Shown here: positions 1 through 9,283 of the stretch, one piece after another | Position numbering within the stretch: the first letter of the stretch is position 1 | Layout of the letters: each line of letters starts with the position of its first letter | Origin: Neobacillus drentensis | GTDB lineage: Bacteria; Bacillota; Bacilli; Bacillales; Cytobacillaceae | NCBI RefSeq assembly: GCF_021560175.1 | Contig: NZ_CP091110.1 | Span: 3,152,001-3,216,000, forward strand | Direction: 5' to 3' | Length of the DNA stretch: 64,000 nucleotides | Program-made: the position numbers and the translations under genes | Notes under the pieces: model-generated | The model's input: the letters and a program-made list of their open reading frames with translations, nothing else | Database searches by the model: none | Told to the model about the DNA's origin: nothing

Positions 1-1
1 A

Positions 2-619
2 GTGTCAGATGAGCGGATAATGGAAGTGGCTAGATTAGTAAAATTAGAAGATTCCATTTACCAAAAGGTTAAGACCTATTCTCTTGGAATGAGGCAAAGG
101 CTAGGGGTAGCTCAGGCGTTATTACATAACCCGTCATTGCTTATTCTCGATGAGCCGACAAATGGATTGGATCCTCAAGGAATTAGAGAATTTAGAGATT
201 ACTTACATAACCTTGCCCATGAAGGGATTTCCGTTCTAGTATCCTCTCATCTTTTAGCTGAAATGCAGTTGATGTGTGATCGTTTTGCCATTATTGAAAA
301 AGGTAAACTAATACATATTTCTTCCATGAAAGAAACGATGGAGGAAGACGAAAAGACTGAGGTAATATTTGAGGTAAGCAATAGTCAGAAAGCAGTAGAG
401 GTGCTAAACGAACAGTTTGCCGGTTCCGAGATTAAGTTGCTTGATGACGACCAATTCTCCGTATATGTAGAAAAAGCTACGATTAGTACCATTAATAAGC
501 TACTAATCTCAAAGGATATCGAGGTCTATGGCATTAGCAGGGTGACCGTCTCGCTAGAAGACCGTTTCTTAGAAATAACGAACAAAGAAGTAAGAGAGAG
601 TGGAGGTGTCATGAAATGA
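2..619 (+). CDS. ABC transporter ATP-binding protein, 5'-truncated by window edge
   Basis: Energises an ABC-2 type exporter with the permease encoded next to it. The visible part holds the ABC signature (YSLGMRQRLG), Walker B with the D-loop (LLILDEPTNGLDP) and the H-loop (SSHLL), followed by the C-terminal extension typical of the BcrA/YxlF-type exporter ATPases. The Walker A/P-loop half lies before the window, so the GTG at position 2 should not be read as the true start. The stop overlaps the permease start by 4 nt (ATGA), so the two are translationally coupled. Family is certain; the exported substrate (peptide antibiotic, lipid or other) cannot be read from the sequence. Confidence 0.93.
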   Translation: MSDERIMEVARLVKLEDSIYQKVKTYSLGMRQRLGVAQALLHNPSLLILDEPTNGLDPQGIREFRDYLHNLAHEGISVLVSSHLLAEMQLMCDRFAIIEKGKLIHISSMKETMEEDEKTEVIFEVSNSQKAVEVLNEQFAGSEIKLLDDDQFSVYVEKATISTINKLLISKDIEVYGISRVTVSLEDRFLEITNKEVRESGGVMK

Positions 620-1560
620 TTGCCTTAATTCGTAATGAACTGATGAAATTGTTTCAAAAAAAATCGAGCTGGATTTATCTAATCATCATCGTATTGGCAG
701 TCATTGTGGCGGGGATTATCTACCATAAAGTACAAGGTGAACCCGACCCGAACTGGCAGGCTGGTATGAAGGCTCAAATTGCTGAGTTGCAGCAGAATGC
801 AAAAACAGCACCAGATCAAGAAAAACAGTTTATTACTAATGAAATTGAACAAAAGCAGAAATATCTGGATGAAAACATTAATCCAAATGCTATTAGTAAC
901 TGGCATTTTATGAATAATGTTGTATTCAGCATGACGACTTTGGTGACCCTGCTTTCGGTGATTGTATGCAGTGCCAGTGTGTCCTCTGAATTTGCAGATG
1001 GAACGATTAAGCAGCTGTTAATTAGACCTCATCAAAGATGGGCGATCCTCCTATCCAAATATCTTTCCTTAATTATCTATTCGCTTATACTTTTAGCGAC
1101 ACTGATTATTGCTGGATACCTTGTTGGTTTAATTACATTTGGTAATGGGGACTTTACTGCAAAAATCTTTGAGATGGCTATAGACGGGCAGAAGGAAGCA
1201 GAAGTCGGCCCGCAGTTCTTCCTTAAGATTGCTTACTATCTTCCAAGTTTGTTGGTTTTAACGGCCATCGCCTTTATGCTTTCCACTTTATTTAAAAGTC
1301 AGGCTTTGGCAGTGGGAATCGGAATCTTTGTCTTGTTTATCTCTTCGACCCTGGGCGGATTAATTGTGCTTCTGGCAGAAAAATACGCATGGGCAAAGTT
1401 TTTAATTTTTCCGCATCTTGATTTAACCATTTATGCATTGCAGGATAAGATTTTGGGGGACATAACACTACCGATCTCATTGGCAATCCTGGCTGTGTAT
1501 TATGCCATTTTTATGATTCTGACTTTTGTGTTTTTCCAGAAGCGGGATATTAGTATTTAA
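616..1560 (+). CDS. ABC-2 type transporter permease
   Basis: Membrane partner of the upstream ATPase. A 314-residue protein with one N-terminal membrane helix (about 20-37), then a hydrophilic charged stretch of roughly 60 residues (40-100, outside if the N-terminus is cytoplasmic), then about five further helices to the C-terminus. The sequence after the loop (SSEFADGTIKQLLIRP) is the amphipathic segment usual in ABC-2 permeases of the BcrB/YxlG class. Start overlaps the ATPase stop. The gene ends the operon, with a hairpin 30 nt downstream. Role as exporter permease is well supported; substrate unknown. Confidence 0.9.
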   Translation: MIALIRNELMKLFQKKSSWIYLIIIVLAVIVAGIIYHKVQGEPDPNWQAGMKAQIAELQQNAKTAPDQEKQFITNEIEQKQKYLDENINPNAISNWHFMNNVVFSMTTLVTLLSVIVCSASVSSEFADGTIKQLLIRPHQRWAILLSKYLSLIIYSLILLATLIIAGYLVGLITFGNGDFTAKIFEMAIDGQKEAEVGPQFFLKIAYYLPSLLVLTAIAFMLSTLFKSQALAVGIGIFVLFISSTLGGLIVLLAEKYAWAKFLIFPHLDLTIYALQDKILGDITLPISLAILAVYYAIFMILTFVFFQKRDISI

Positions 1561-1588
1561 GAGCGAAAAAAGGGTTTTTTAAAAAAAT

Positions 1589-1626
1589 AATCCACCTAGT
1601 AGTAATTGCTTAGGTGGATTTGTTGT
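1589..1626 (+). terminator. Rho-independent terminator after ABC exporter operon
   Basis: Inverted repeat with arms AATCCACCTA and TAGGTGGATT, followed by a T-rich stretch. It lies just after the permease stop. Confidence 0.75.
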
Positions 1627-1728
1627 TTTATCATAGATGATGTTGACTTACCATTTTAGACCTCTTAGTTTAAAAAATAGAAAAAGTTATTTTCAACAAG
1701 ATCAATCTATAGAAAGAATAGGGTGCGT

Positions 1729-2103
1729 ATGAACAAATTTACGATTTTAATTTTTAGCCTAATCATGGTCTTTATGACAGGCTGCAGTTCAACTAACTTT
1801 GACCTAAAGCTAACTACACCAAAATCCTTTACACCGGGCCAAGCTACTCCGATTCAACTAACCATCTTAGATCAGGATGGTAAACCAGTAAAGGGTGCAA
1901 AGGTAAGTGTCCAATTGGATATGCAAGGGATGAGTCATGGAGATATGACAATGAAGATGCAGGAAACAGGAAATGGCGTCTATACTGGCCAAGCAAAATT
2001 TGAGATGGAAGGAGATTATACGGCAAACATTTATATAGATTCCAACGGAGAAAAATGGAAGGGCGAAAAAAGATTTTCGATTGTATACAACAAAGCTCAA
2101 TAG
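1729..2103 (+). CDS. YtkA-like (FixH-type domain) lipoprotein
   Basis: Small secreted lipoprotein of about 124 residues. The N-terminus is a signal peptide ending in a lipobox (FMTGC), so the mature protein should be lipid-anchored on the outer face of the membrane. The rest is a single immunoglobulin-like domain of the YtkA/FixH type (DGKPVKGAKVSVQL, then GMSHGDM and ANIYIDSNGEKWKG). The Met/His-containing loop MQGMSHGDM could bind a metal such as copper; that is inference. I place the start at ATG 1729 with AGGG five bases upstream; the GTG at 1723 has no room for a binding site. Monocistronic, with a terminator downstream. Confidence 0.8.
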   Translation: MNKFTILIFSLIMVFMTGCSSTNFDLKLTTPKSFTPGQATPIQLTILDQDGKPVKGAKVSVQLDMQGMSHGDMTMKMQETGNGVYTGQAKFEMEGDYTANIYIDSNGEKWKGEKRFSIVYNKAQ

Positions 2104-2178
2104 ATTGAAAAATACAACAAACCCTCTATTTATCAGGGAATCCACCGAAGTTCTACCCATTTGGAATGGCAGGCAAAA

Positions 2179-2214
2179 ACCCTCGAAATCCCTCATGATT
2201 TCGAGGGTCTTTTT
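2179..2214 (+). terminator. Rho-independent terminator
   Basis: Perfect 12-bp stem, ACCCTCGAAATC paired with GATTTCGAGGGT, followed by CTTTTT. It ends the lipoprotein transcript. Confidence 0.9.
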
Positions 2215-2575
2215 AAATAAATAATAGCTTTGATCGATATACATTTGAAATGCCATATGTGTTCCTTTGAACAAACCTTTTCTGGCTAAAACGATTATGG
2301 TAAACTAGTTTAGTCTACTAATGCATTTTTGCTTATATATAACAGTTTAATAGAATCTACTACACCAAAATATCTATTAAAAAGTAGAGATAGATTTCAT
2401 GTCTAAGCATTACTCTATCTGCTTCATACATAAATGAGTTAAATAATTGGATGCTGTTCTTTTATAGGATTAATTTTTTCAATCTTCGCTTTTTTGATTA
2501 GTCATCCGCCCTTCAATTGTTACGAACAAGTGTCGAAACGTAATTCATTAAAACAATCAGGAGAATGAGGTCTAT
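2215..2575. other. Intergenic region upstream of signalling operon
   Basis: AT-rich region of about 360 bp. I see no convincing small gene, riboswitch or repeat. The promoter of the four-gene signalling operon must be here, but I could not find a convincing -35/-10 pair. The only clear signal is the AGGAG binding site ahead of the ATG at 2576. Confidence 0.5.
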
Positions 2576-5305
2576 ATGAAATTTCGAACAAAGCTTTATG
2601 GTGGGTTAGGACTAATATTCGTTTTTAACCTTATTTTTCTAGTAATTTTAATTGAAATGATTAATCAACAAACCGTTAGCATGAATTCCGTCGTTTCCGA
2701 TTTAGACCAGCGGAAGTTAATGGCTTCCACGTTGAAGTTTGAAGTAAGCAACATGGGCAGAGAGCTAAGTGAAATTGCCTCGATTCCGCCAGAAAAAGTC
2801 CTTCCTCAAATCGTGAATGAATGGGAGCAATCGAGGTTAACGATTCGCGCCTCGATTGATACACTTGCAAAGGTGGATAGCCGGAAAGAAACACAGGATT
2901 TAATTGCTAAATTTAACACAATCTACAAAACCTATGAGGATGTCGGCAACCAAATTATCATTTTACAAAAAACGGATCGGAACGCTCATTTTGACAAACT
3001 TATTTGGGGAGATATCAAGCGTGATCGCGCTCGGCTTCATCAAATTACCGATTTGTTATTTACCCTGCAGGAACAGGAACTGAAAGACCAACTTTTACGA
3101 ACCAGGCAAACCTATAATCTAGAGTTAAATATGATTTATTTTATCGTCCTTATTGGTCCGCTCATTGGGCTGATTGCCGCGATTTGGATTATTAGGGGGT
3201 TGACCAAAAACTTGCAGCGGGTGACGTCGGTCATGGGCAATGTGGCTCTTTATCAGGGAACACAATTTCCGCGCATTAAGGTTGCTACAAAAGACGAAAT
3301 TGGAGCGATTTCCGTTGCTTATAATCAAATGGCCCAAGCACTGGAAGAAAAAGCGGAACAGGAAAAAGCATTCATCGAAAGGGCGGAGGAGCATAGCTGG
3401 CTGAAATCAAAAGTGGCGCAGATGACTTCCATGTATACGTCCGTTGAAGATTTTTCCACCTTATCCCGATTATTTATCCAAACGATCACACCGATGATCG
3501 ATGCCCATTTTGGTGTCTTTTATATTAAAGAATGTATGAACGGTGACCAGCGTCTGGTCAGCAGAGCTTCCTATGCCTATAACAATGAGTCCGTTACGTC
3601 CAGAAGTTTCCAACTTGGTGAGGGACTTGTTGGTCAATGTGCAGTTGAAAAGAAACCAATCCTGATTTCCGAAATCCCTGACCATTATGTAAAAATTACT
3701 TCTGGAATCGGTGAAGCGGCACCTAAAAATCTATTAATTCTGCCGGCTGAATATGAAGGAGAGGTTCTGGCTGTGCTTGAAGTCGCGTCTTTTAAACCGT
3801 TTACGGCGATTCAACAAGCCCTTCTCCAAGAAGTTTTGGCCCATATCGGTATTACCATCAACAGCATTGGGAATCGAATGCAGGTCAAAAAGTTATTACA
3901 AGAATCACAGGCCTTAACAGAAGAGCTGCAAAGCCAGTCAGAAGAGCTTCAGCAGCAGCAAGAGGAGCTGCGAATCATAAACGAAGAGCTCGAGGATCAG
4001 TATATCCATTCGGAAGAGAAAAACAAGGAATTGGAGAAATTCAGTCTTGCACTGGAGGAGAAAGCACAAGAACTTGCTCTCACCTCCCAGTATAAATCGG
4101 AGTTCCTTGCGAACATGTCCCATGAACTCCGTACCCCTCTGAATAGTTTATTGATTCTGGCTCAAATGCTAATGGAAAAGAAGAATGAAAATTTAACAGA
4201 GAAACAAGTAGAATACATCCAAACCATTTATTCTTCGGGAATTGATTTGCTTCACTTGATTAATGAGGTGTTAGATTTAGCCAAAGTAGAAGCTGGAAAA
4301 ATTGAGGTCATACAGGGAGAAGTTCAATTTGAAACGATTATGACCTTTGCCGAACGATATTTTTCTCCTTTAGCTCGTCAAAAAGGGTTAGAGTTTACTA
4401 TTTTCTTAGATGAGGATCTACCGAATTCCATCTACACCGATGAGCATCGACTGAATCAAATTTTGAGAAATCTTTTGTCTAATGCATATAAGTTCACTGA
4501 AAAAGGAAGAGTTTCCTTACTGATTAAAAAGGGGGTTCCAGTTGATTCAGCAAAGCAGACAGAACCTTTGATCAGTTTTACCATAATGGATACAGGAATT
4601 GGCATTTCAACAGATAAGCAGGAAGTCGTTTTTAATGCGTTTATTCAAGCTGACGGAACGATTAGCCGAAAATATGGCGGGACAGGTTTAGGGTTATCGA
4701 TTAGTCGAGAATTGGCCCAGTTGCTTGGAGGCTTTATCGAACTACAAAGTGAAGAAGGGGCTGGAAGTTCCTTTACGCTTTATTTGCCCCTTCATCAGCC
4801 AAAAGAAAATGAACAGCCCGTTCCAGCCTTCTTAGAAACGGCCGTTGCCCTCCATGAGGAGGAACCCTTGGGTCAGTCTCAACCGGGTAATCACCTGATC
4901 AGCGAAGAAGTAACAAGGGAATACTCGTTAATGAATGGGAAGAAGATTCTGATCGTAGATGATGATATGCGAAATATTTATGCCTTATCCTCTGCACTGG
5001 AGGAATTTGAAATCGATGTTCTTTTTGCAGAGAATGGCAGGGAAGGAATCGAAGTGTTACAGGAAACCCCAGATATTGATCTCATTTTGATGGATATTAT
5101 GATGCCGGAAATGGATGGATTTGAGGCCATCAGCCACATCCGTACGAAACCGGAATTTCAGGATTTACCCATTGTTGCCCTAACAGCCAAGGCAATGAAA
5201 CATAATCGTGAACAATGCATCGAGGCGGGCGCTTCCGATTACATTAGCAAACCCATTGATCTCGATCAGTTGTACTCACTGATCCAAGTTTGGCTATATA
5301 GATAG
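2576..5305 (+). CDS. Hybrid sensor histidine kinase (HAMP-GAF-HisKA-HATPase-REC)
   Basis: Large membrane sensor kinase of 909 residues. Order: membrane helix (about 7-28), external helical sensor of about 150 residues (CHASE3/four-helix-bundle type), second helix (about 183-205), HAMP (208-260), GAF domain (about 290-435), Gln/Glu-rich coiled coil (440-510), HisKA with phosphorylated His516 in NMSHELRTPLN, HATPase with GTGLGLSISREL, and a C-terminal receiver with phospho-acceptor Asp840 in LMDIMMPEMDG. The internal receiver implies a phosphorelay or feedback role. First gene of an operon with CheR, a second REC-kinase and a periplasmic-binding-type protein. No DNA-binding output is encoded nearby, so the output is unknown. 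Confidence 0.93.
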   Translation: MKFRTKLYGGLGLIFVFNLIFLVILIEMINQQTVSMNSVVSDLDQRKLMASTLKFEVSNMGRELSEIASIPPEKVLPQIVNEWEQSRLTIRASIDTLAKVDSRKETQDLIAKFNTIYKTYEDVGNQIIILQKTDRNAHFDKLIWGDIKRDRARLHQITDLLFTLQEQELKDQLLRTRQTYNLELNMIYFIVLIGPLIGLIAAIWIIRGLTKNLQRVTSVMGNVALYQGTQFPRIKVATKDEIGAISVAYNQMAQALEEKAEQEKAFIERAEEHSWLKSKVAQMTSMYTSVEDFSTLSRLFIQTITPMIDAHFGVFYIKECMNGDQRLVSRASYAYNNESVTSRSFQLGEGLVGQCAVEKKPILISEIPDHYVKITSGIGEAAPKNLLILPAEYEGEVLAVLEVASFKPFTAIQQALLQEVLAHIGITINSIGNRMQVKKLLQESQALTEELQSQSEELQQQQEELRIINEELEDQYIHSEEKNKELEKFSLALEEKAQELALTSQYKSEFLANMSHELRTPLNSLLILAQMLMEKKNENLTEKQVEYIQTIYSSGIDLLHLINEVLDLAKVEAGKIEVIQGEVQFETIMTFAERYFSPLARQKGLEFTIFLDEDLPNSIYTDEHRLNQILRNLLSNAYKFTEKGRVSLLIKKGVPVDSAKQTEPLISFTIMDTGIGISTDKQEVVFNAFIQADGTISRKYGGTGLGLSISRELAQLLGGFIELQSEEGAGSSFTLYLPLHQPKENEQPVPAFLETAVALHEEEPLGQSQPGNHLISEEVTREYSLMNGKKILIVDDDMRNIYALSSALEEFEIDVLFAENGREGIEVLQETPDIDLILMDIMMPEMDGFEAISHIRTKPEFQDLPIVALTAKAMKHNREQCIEAGASDYISKPIDLDQLYSLIQVWLYR

Positions 5306-5317
5306 GCGGGGATAACC

Positions 5318-6163
5318 ATGACCAAAATAGATCAAAAACAGGACATTTCTCAGCTCCAGCAAATAGAGATGGAGTTATTACTTGAAGCCGTTTACCGCCA
5401 TTATGGATATGATTTTCGAAACTATTCTGCTCCATTCGTGCAAAGAAGAATTTTGAATCGAATGGTTGCAGAAAAGCAAAGGACAATCTCGGGATTGCAG
5501 GAAAAAGTTCTACATGATCCACTTGTTATGAAAAGGTTGTTTAAGGATTTTTCCATTAATGTAACCGAAATGTTTCGGGATCCCTCTTTTTTTGAGAGTC
5601 TGCGAGAAAAGGTCATCCCGCTAGTAAGAAACTATCCAGCGATCCGTATCTGGCATGTTGGCTGCGGTTCGGGAGAAGAAGTTTATTCAATGGCTATTTT
5701 GCTGCATGAATCCGGAATATTGGATAAAACAAGGATTTACGCCACTGATATCAATCAAGACAATTTAGAAAAAGCGAAACAAGGTTCTTTCCCTTTAGAG
5801 AAAATGAAACTTTACACCACCAACTACATACAATCTGGTGGAGAACAGGCGTTTTCAGAGTATTATTCGGTAAAAAATGATGGAGCGTGTTTTTCTTCTT
5901 TTTTAAAAAAGAATATGGTCTTTTTCCAACACAATGTGGTTACCGATCAATCCTTTAACGAGTTTCATATCATTATTTGCCGAAATGTAATGATTTATTT
6001 TAATAAAAAGTTGCAAAATCATGTTCATCAATTAGTATATGAAAGTCTATTTAATTCCGGTTTTTTAGGGCTTGGAAATAGAGAGGAGATCCGCTTTACC
6101 AATTATGCAGAACACTATGAAGTACTCCATTCAGCAGAAAAGCTTTACCGAAAAATCAACTAA
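5318..6163 (+). CDS. CheR-type protein-glutamate O-methyltransferase
   Basis: Methyltransferase of 281 residues that uses S-adenosylmethionine to methylate glutamates, classically on chemoreceptors. The N-terminal helical CheR_N domain is followed by the catalytic fold with the SAM-binding motif IWHVGCGSGEEVYSMAILL and later YATDINQDNLEKAK and IICRNVMIYF, all typical of CheR. It starts 12 nt after the hybrid kinase. No chemoreceptor, CheB or CheA is present here, so its substrate is probably the neighbouring sensor kinase or another membrane sensor. CheR genes next to multi-sensor kinases are a known arrangement in non-chemotaxis signalling systems. Family assignment is firm; the target is inference. 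Confidence 0.92.
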   Translation: MTKIDQKQDISQLQQIEMELLLEAVYRHYGYDFRNYSAPFVQRRILNRMVAEKQRTISGLQEKVLHDPLVMKRLFKDFSINVTEMFRDPSFFESLREKVIPLVRNYPAIRIWHVGCGSGEEVYSMAILLHESGILDKTRIYATDINQDNLEKAKQGSFPLEKMKLYTTNYIQSGGEQAFSEYYSVKNDGACFSSFLKKNMVFFQHNVVTDQSFNEFHIIICRNVMIYFNKKLQNHVHQLVYESLFNSGFLGLGNREEIRFTNYAEHYEVLHSAEKLYRKIN

Positions 6164-6176
6164 ACCAGACACGGAT

Positions 6177-8198
6177 ATGATTAATATTTTAATGGTGGAC
6201 GATCTTAAGGAAAATTTAGTTGCCTTGGAAGCTGTTCTAACGTCCCCCCGTTATCATTTGGTGACGGCCACGTCTGGTGAAGAAGCGTTAAGATGCATTC
6301 TGAAACAAGACTTTGCCGTCATTTTGCTCGATGTGCAAATGCCTGGACTAAATGGCTTTGACACGGCAAAGCTGATAAAAGCCAGAAAAAAGTCAAAAAA
6401 TATTCCGATTATCTTTATTACCGCGATTAGTCAAGATATGGAACATGTTCTCCATGGGTATTCTGTCGGAGCGATTGATTATATCTTTAAACCGTTTAAT
6501 CCAGAGACTTTAAGACAAAAAGTAGAACAATTTGTGAAAATATATCAGAGTCATGCCGAAAGCTTAAAACAGACCGAATGGAAAAAGACGATTGAGCTGG
6601 AAGAAGTTCAGCTTAAATTGAATCGGACAACTGTGGATTTGGATAAAAATGAGACTCTATCAAAAGTGATCGGGGAAACCTTACTGGATACGATTGTTAC
6701 CTTTGATGAGGCGGGAGTCATTTTATCGGTGAATCCAATCGTTCGAAAAATGTTTGGCTATTTTACTGAGGAATTAATAGGGAAGCATTTAGCTACGCTG
6801 ATTCCAGTGGTAAAGCAAGACGGGGAACGGATGGACTCGTTATCGATTCCTGTTCTTACTACGTTCGCGATTGGAAAAATACTCGAAGGTGTAGCTCTAC
6901 GACAAGATCAAAACCGTTTTCCTGTTGATATTCAAATTGGAAAAGCAACCATCGAAGATCATCCTATTTTTGTCTGCACCATTCGTGATGTGACGGAACG
7001 GAAAGAAATCGAGAGAATCAAAAACCAACAATTTCATCTCCTGAAAAAAGTAGTGGAGGAACGTACACTCGACTTGCTATCAACCAATGAGAAGCTTAAA
7101 GAGGAAATTAGTGAGCGGAAAAAAGTAGCGGATAACTTATTTGTTTCCCATGAACGCTTCAAAAAAATATTTGAAGCGAGTCCTTGTCTAATGGCGATTC
7201 GTTCCCTCCGTGATCAAAGATTTATCGATGTTAACAGCACATGGCTCGATTTTACTGGTTATGAATATGAAGAAGTAAAGGATCAAGTGTTCGACTGGGC
7301 CCTTTTTACGAATATGGATGAGAATAAGGTCGATTTAGCTGCGCTCGAAACGAATGACCCGTTGAGTAATCTAAAGGTGACGTACCAAGCTAAAAACGGG
7401 GAATTACGCAGCGGTTTGTTATCAACGGAAATCATTGAAATTCAAGACGAAGCCTGCGTTCTCATCTTGGTCAATGATATTACGGACCGAGAGCATTTAG
7501 AAAAAGAAATGTTTCGGTTGGACCGATTAAATTTGATTGGCGAAATGGCAGCTGGAATCGCCCATGAAATCCGTAACCCGATGACAACTGTGTATGGTTT
7601 TTTACAAATGTGGAAAAACACCAATGAACGGCTTTCACCTGAATACATTGATCTTATGCTAGATGAATTAAACAGGGCGAATAGTATTATTAAAGAATTT
7701 TTAACGCTTGCCAAAAATAAAGCAAGCAATAAAACGAGACAATCTTTAAATAGAATCATCGAAACGATCCTCCCGTTAATCAATGCAGAAGCGAACCTAG
7801 CTGGAAAACGAGTTCAGCACCAGTTGGTTCCGTGTCCCGATCTGCTCTTAGATGAAAAAGAAATTCGCCAGCTTTTCTTAAATCTTGTCTTAAATGGGCT
7901 TGAGGCGATGGACTTTGGCGGAATTCTTACCGTTAGAACCTATTGTGAGGATGATCAGGTTATTTTAGAAGTAAAGGATGGGGGAAAAGGAATAACTGCC
8001 GACATTTTGGACAAGATGGGAACTCCTTTTTTTACGACAAAAGACCAGGGGACCGGATTGGGACTAGCCGTTTGTTATAGTATCGCCGATCGCCATCAGG
8101 CAAAAATCAACGTGGAGTCTGGAAACGAAGGAACCTGTTTTTCGGTTTGTTTTCCACGTTCACCTGACAAACAATCGTTGCAAGGTGAGTACCAGTGA
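6177..8198 (+). CDS. Response regulator-PAS-sensor histidine kinase fusion
   Basis: Soluble signalling protein of about 673 residues. It begins with a receiver domain (INILMVDD; phospho-acceptor Asp52 in LLDVQMPG), then a coiled coil, a PAS domain (about 165-285), a second coiled coil, a second PAS (about 320-430), and a kinase core with His463 in AGIAHEIRNPM and HATPase motifs NLVLNGLEAM and GTGLGLAV. The kinase core resembles Bacillus sporulation kinases. It probably takes phosphate from, or gives it to, the hybrid kinase in the same operon. Start choice: ATG 6177 sits directly before the conserved receiver and 13 nt after the CheR stop, but has a poor ribosome site; ATG 6105 inside cheR is the alternative. 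Confidence 0.9.
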   Translation: MINILMVDDLKENLVALEAVLTSPRYHLVTATSGEEALRCILKQDFAVILLDVQMPGLNGFDTAKLIKARKKSKNIPIIFITAISQDMEHVLHGYSVGAIDYIFKPFNPETLRQKVEQFVKIYQSHAESLKQTEWKKTIELEEVQLKLNRTTVDLDKNETLSKVIGETLLDTIVTFDEAGVILSVNPIVRKMFGYFTEELIGKHLATLIPVVKQDGERMDSLSIPVLTTFAIGKILEGVALRQDQNRFPVDIQIGKATIEDHPIFVCTIRDVTERKEIERIKNQQFHLLKKVVEERTLDLLSTNEKLKEEISERKKVADNLFVSHERFKKIFEASPCLMAIRSLRDQRFIDVNSTWLDFTGYEYEEVKDQVFDWALFTNMDENKVDLAALETNDPLSNLKVTYQAKNGELRSGLLSTEIIEIQDEACVLILVNDITDREHLEKEMFRLDRLNLIGEMAAGIAHEIRNPMTTVYGFLQMWKNTNERLSPEYIDLMLDELNRANSIIKEFLTLAKNKASNKTRQSLNRIIETILPLINAEANLAGKRVQHQLVPCPDLLLDEKEIRQLFLNLVLNGLEAMDFGGILTVRTYCEDDQVILEVKDGGKGITADILDKMGTPFFTTKDQGTGLGLAVCYSIADRHQAKINVESGNEGTCFSVCFPRSPDKQSLQGEYQ

Positions 8199-9142
8199 AG
8201 ACCAAATGGAAGATTATCCTTGTTTCTGCCTTCTTTTTCTGTGGTTTGTTGGGTTATGTTTACAAAGCATTAGCAGGCGAAAAGCCGACCGTCGCTGTCG
8301 TACTAAAAGATACAAAGTCGGAGTATTGGGCGATTATTGTCGCAGGTGTTGAAAAGGGATTAAAAAACTTTGGCGTGAAGGGAAACATTTATGCTCCTAA
8401 CCAACATAATGAAGATCAACTCTCTATTTTGAAACGGGTCTTAAAGGAAAAACCAGACGCGCTTATTTTCTCGCCGGTCGATCCGCCAGCCTCGATACCT
8501 GTATTAAAGGAATTTAAAAAGAATCATATTCCGGTGTTGCTTGTGGATACGCCGGTCAATTGGTCCGGTCAAACCTCCTTTATTGGAACCGATAACCCCT
8601 CCTTAGGAGAAAAAGCGGGGGAGTTATTGTCCTCGATGCTGCAGCCTGGAGACAAGGTCGCATTAATCAGCAGGAATTCACCAGATAACGTGGGCAAGGA
8701 GCGGATTCAAGGAGCAAAAGGGGCTTTACATACCGTTGGAATGGAAACCGTTGGCGGGAATCTCCAGGTTGGTTTTGCCGATGCCAAAGTGATTCCTGTT
8801 ATCGCTCAATTGCTGAAGGATCATCCTGATCTAAAAGGCGTGTTTGCCTCTGATGACCGTTTGGCTTTAGAAGTCATTAAGTATGTAAAACAAAAAGGAT
8901 TGAACATCCCCGTTGTAGGGGCAGACGGAATTATTCAAATGCTCAAGTATCACGAAGATGGAACGTTGAAAGGCTCTGTAGCGCAGAATCCCTATGATAT
9001 GGGCTATATTAGTGTCCAAAATGCTTTAAAGGCGATTAAAGGGCAAAGAGTGGAAAAAAAGATTAACAGTGATGTGGACATTATTACAGCCGATAATGCT
9101 AAAAGTAAGATAGATTTTATAAAAGATATCTTAAAAAAGTAG
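8195..9142 (+). CDS. Periplasmic-binding-protein-like sugar/ligand sensor (RbsB type)
   Basis: Secreted or membrane-tethered ligand-binding protein of 315 residues. The N-terminus has an uncleaved-looking signal anchor (IILVSAFFFCGLLGYVY) without a proper lipobox, followed by the type I periplasmic-binding fold: PTVAVVLKDTKSEYWAIIVAG, then IFSPVDPPASIPVL, GVFASDDRLALEVI and VGADG, as in ribose-type binding proteins. It starts with GTG overlapping the kinase stop by 4 nt. No permease or ATPase for sugar import is adjacent, so the likely role is to present a ligand to the external domain of the hybrid kinase. That partnership is inference from operon context. Confidence 0.88.
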   Translation: MKTKWKIILVSAFFFCGLLGYVYKALAGEKPTVAVVLKDTKSEYWAIIVAGVEKGLKNFGVKGNIYAPNQHNEDQLSILKRVLKEKPDALIFSPVDPPASIPVLKEFKKNHIPVLLVDTPVNWSGQTSFIGTDNPSLGEKAGELLSSMLQPGDKVALISRNSPDNVGKERIQGAKGALHTVGMETVGGNLQVGFADAKVIPVIAQLLKDHPDLKGVFASDDRLALEVIKYVKQKGLNIPVVGADGIIQMLKYHEDGTLKGSVAQNPYDMGYISVQNALKAIKGQRVEKKINSDVDIITADNAKSKIDFIKDILKK

Positions 9143-9240
9143 AGAACTCTATAGTGGCATCGATCAATTGGCCGATTGACTCTCTATCTATTAATCAGGC
9201 AATTGGGGGATAACTTTTCTTTTGTTATAAAATAGGTGAG

Positions 9241-9267
9241 GAAGCAGGAGAACCGTCCCCATGCTTC
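9241..9267 (+). promoter_or_regulatory. Short hairpin just before the macro-domain gene
   Basis: GAAGCA and TGCTTC form a short inverted repeat immediately upstream of the AAGGAGG ribosome site. The loop contains GAACCGTCCCC, a sequence I associate with dispersed intergenic elements in Bacillaceae, from memory and not checked. It could tune translation or be a dispersed-repeat remnant. Confidence 0.3.
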
Positions 9268-9283
9268 AAGGAGGTAAACATTT

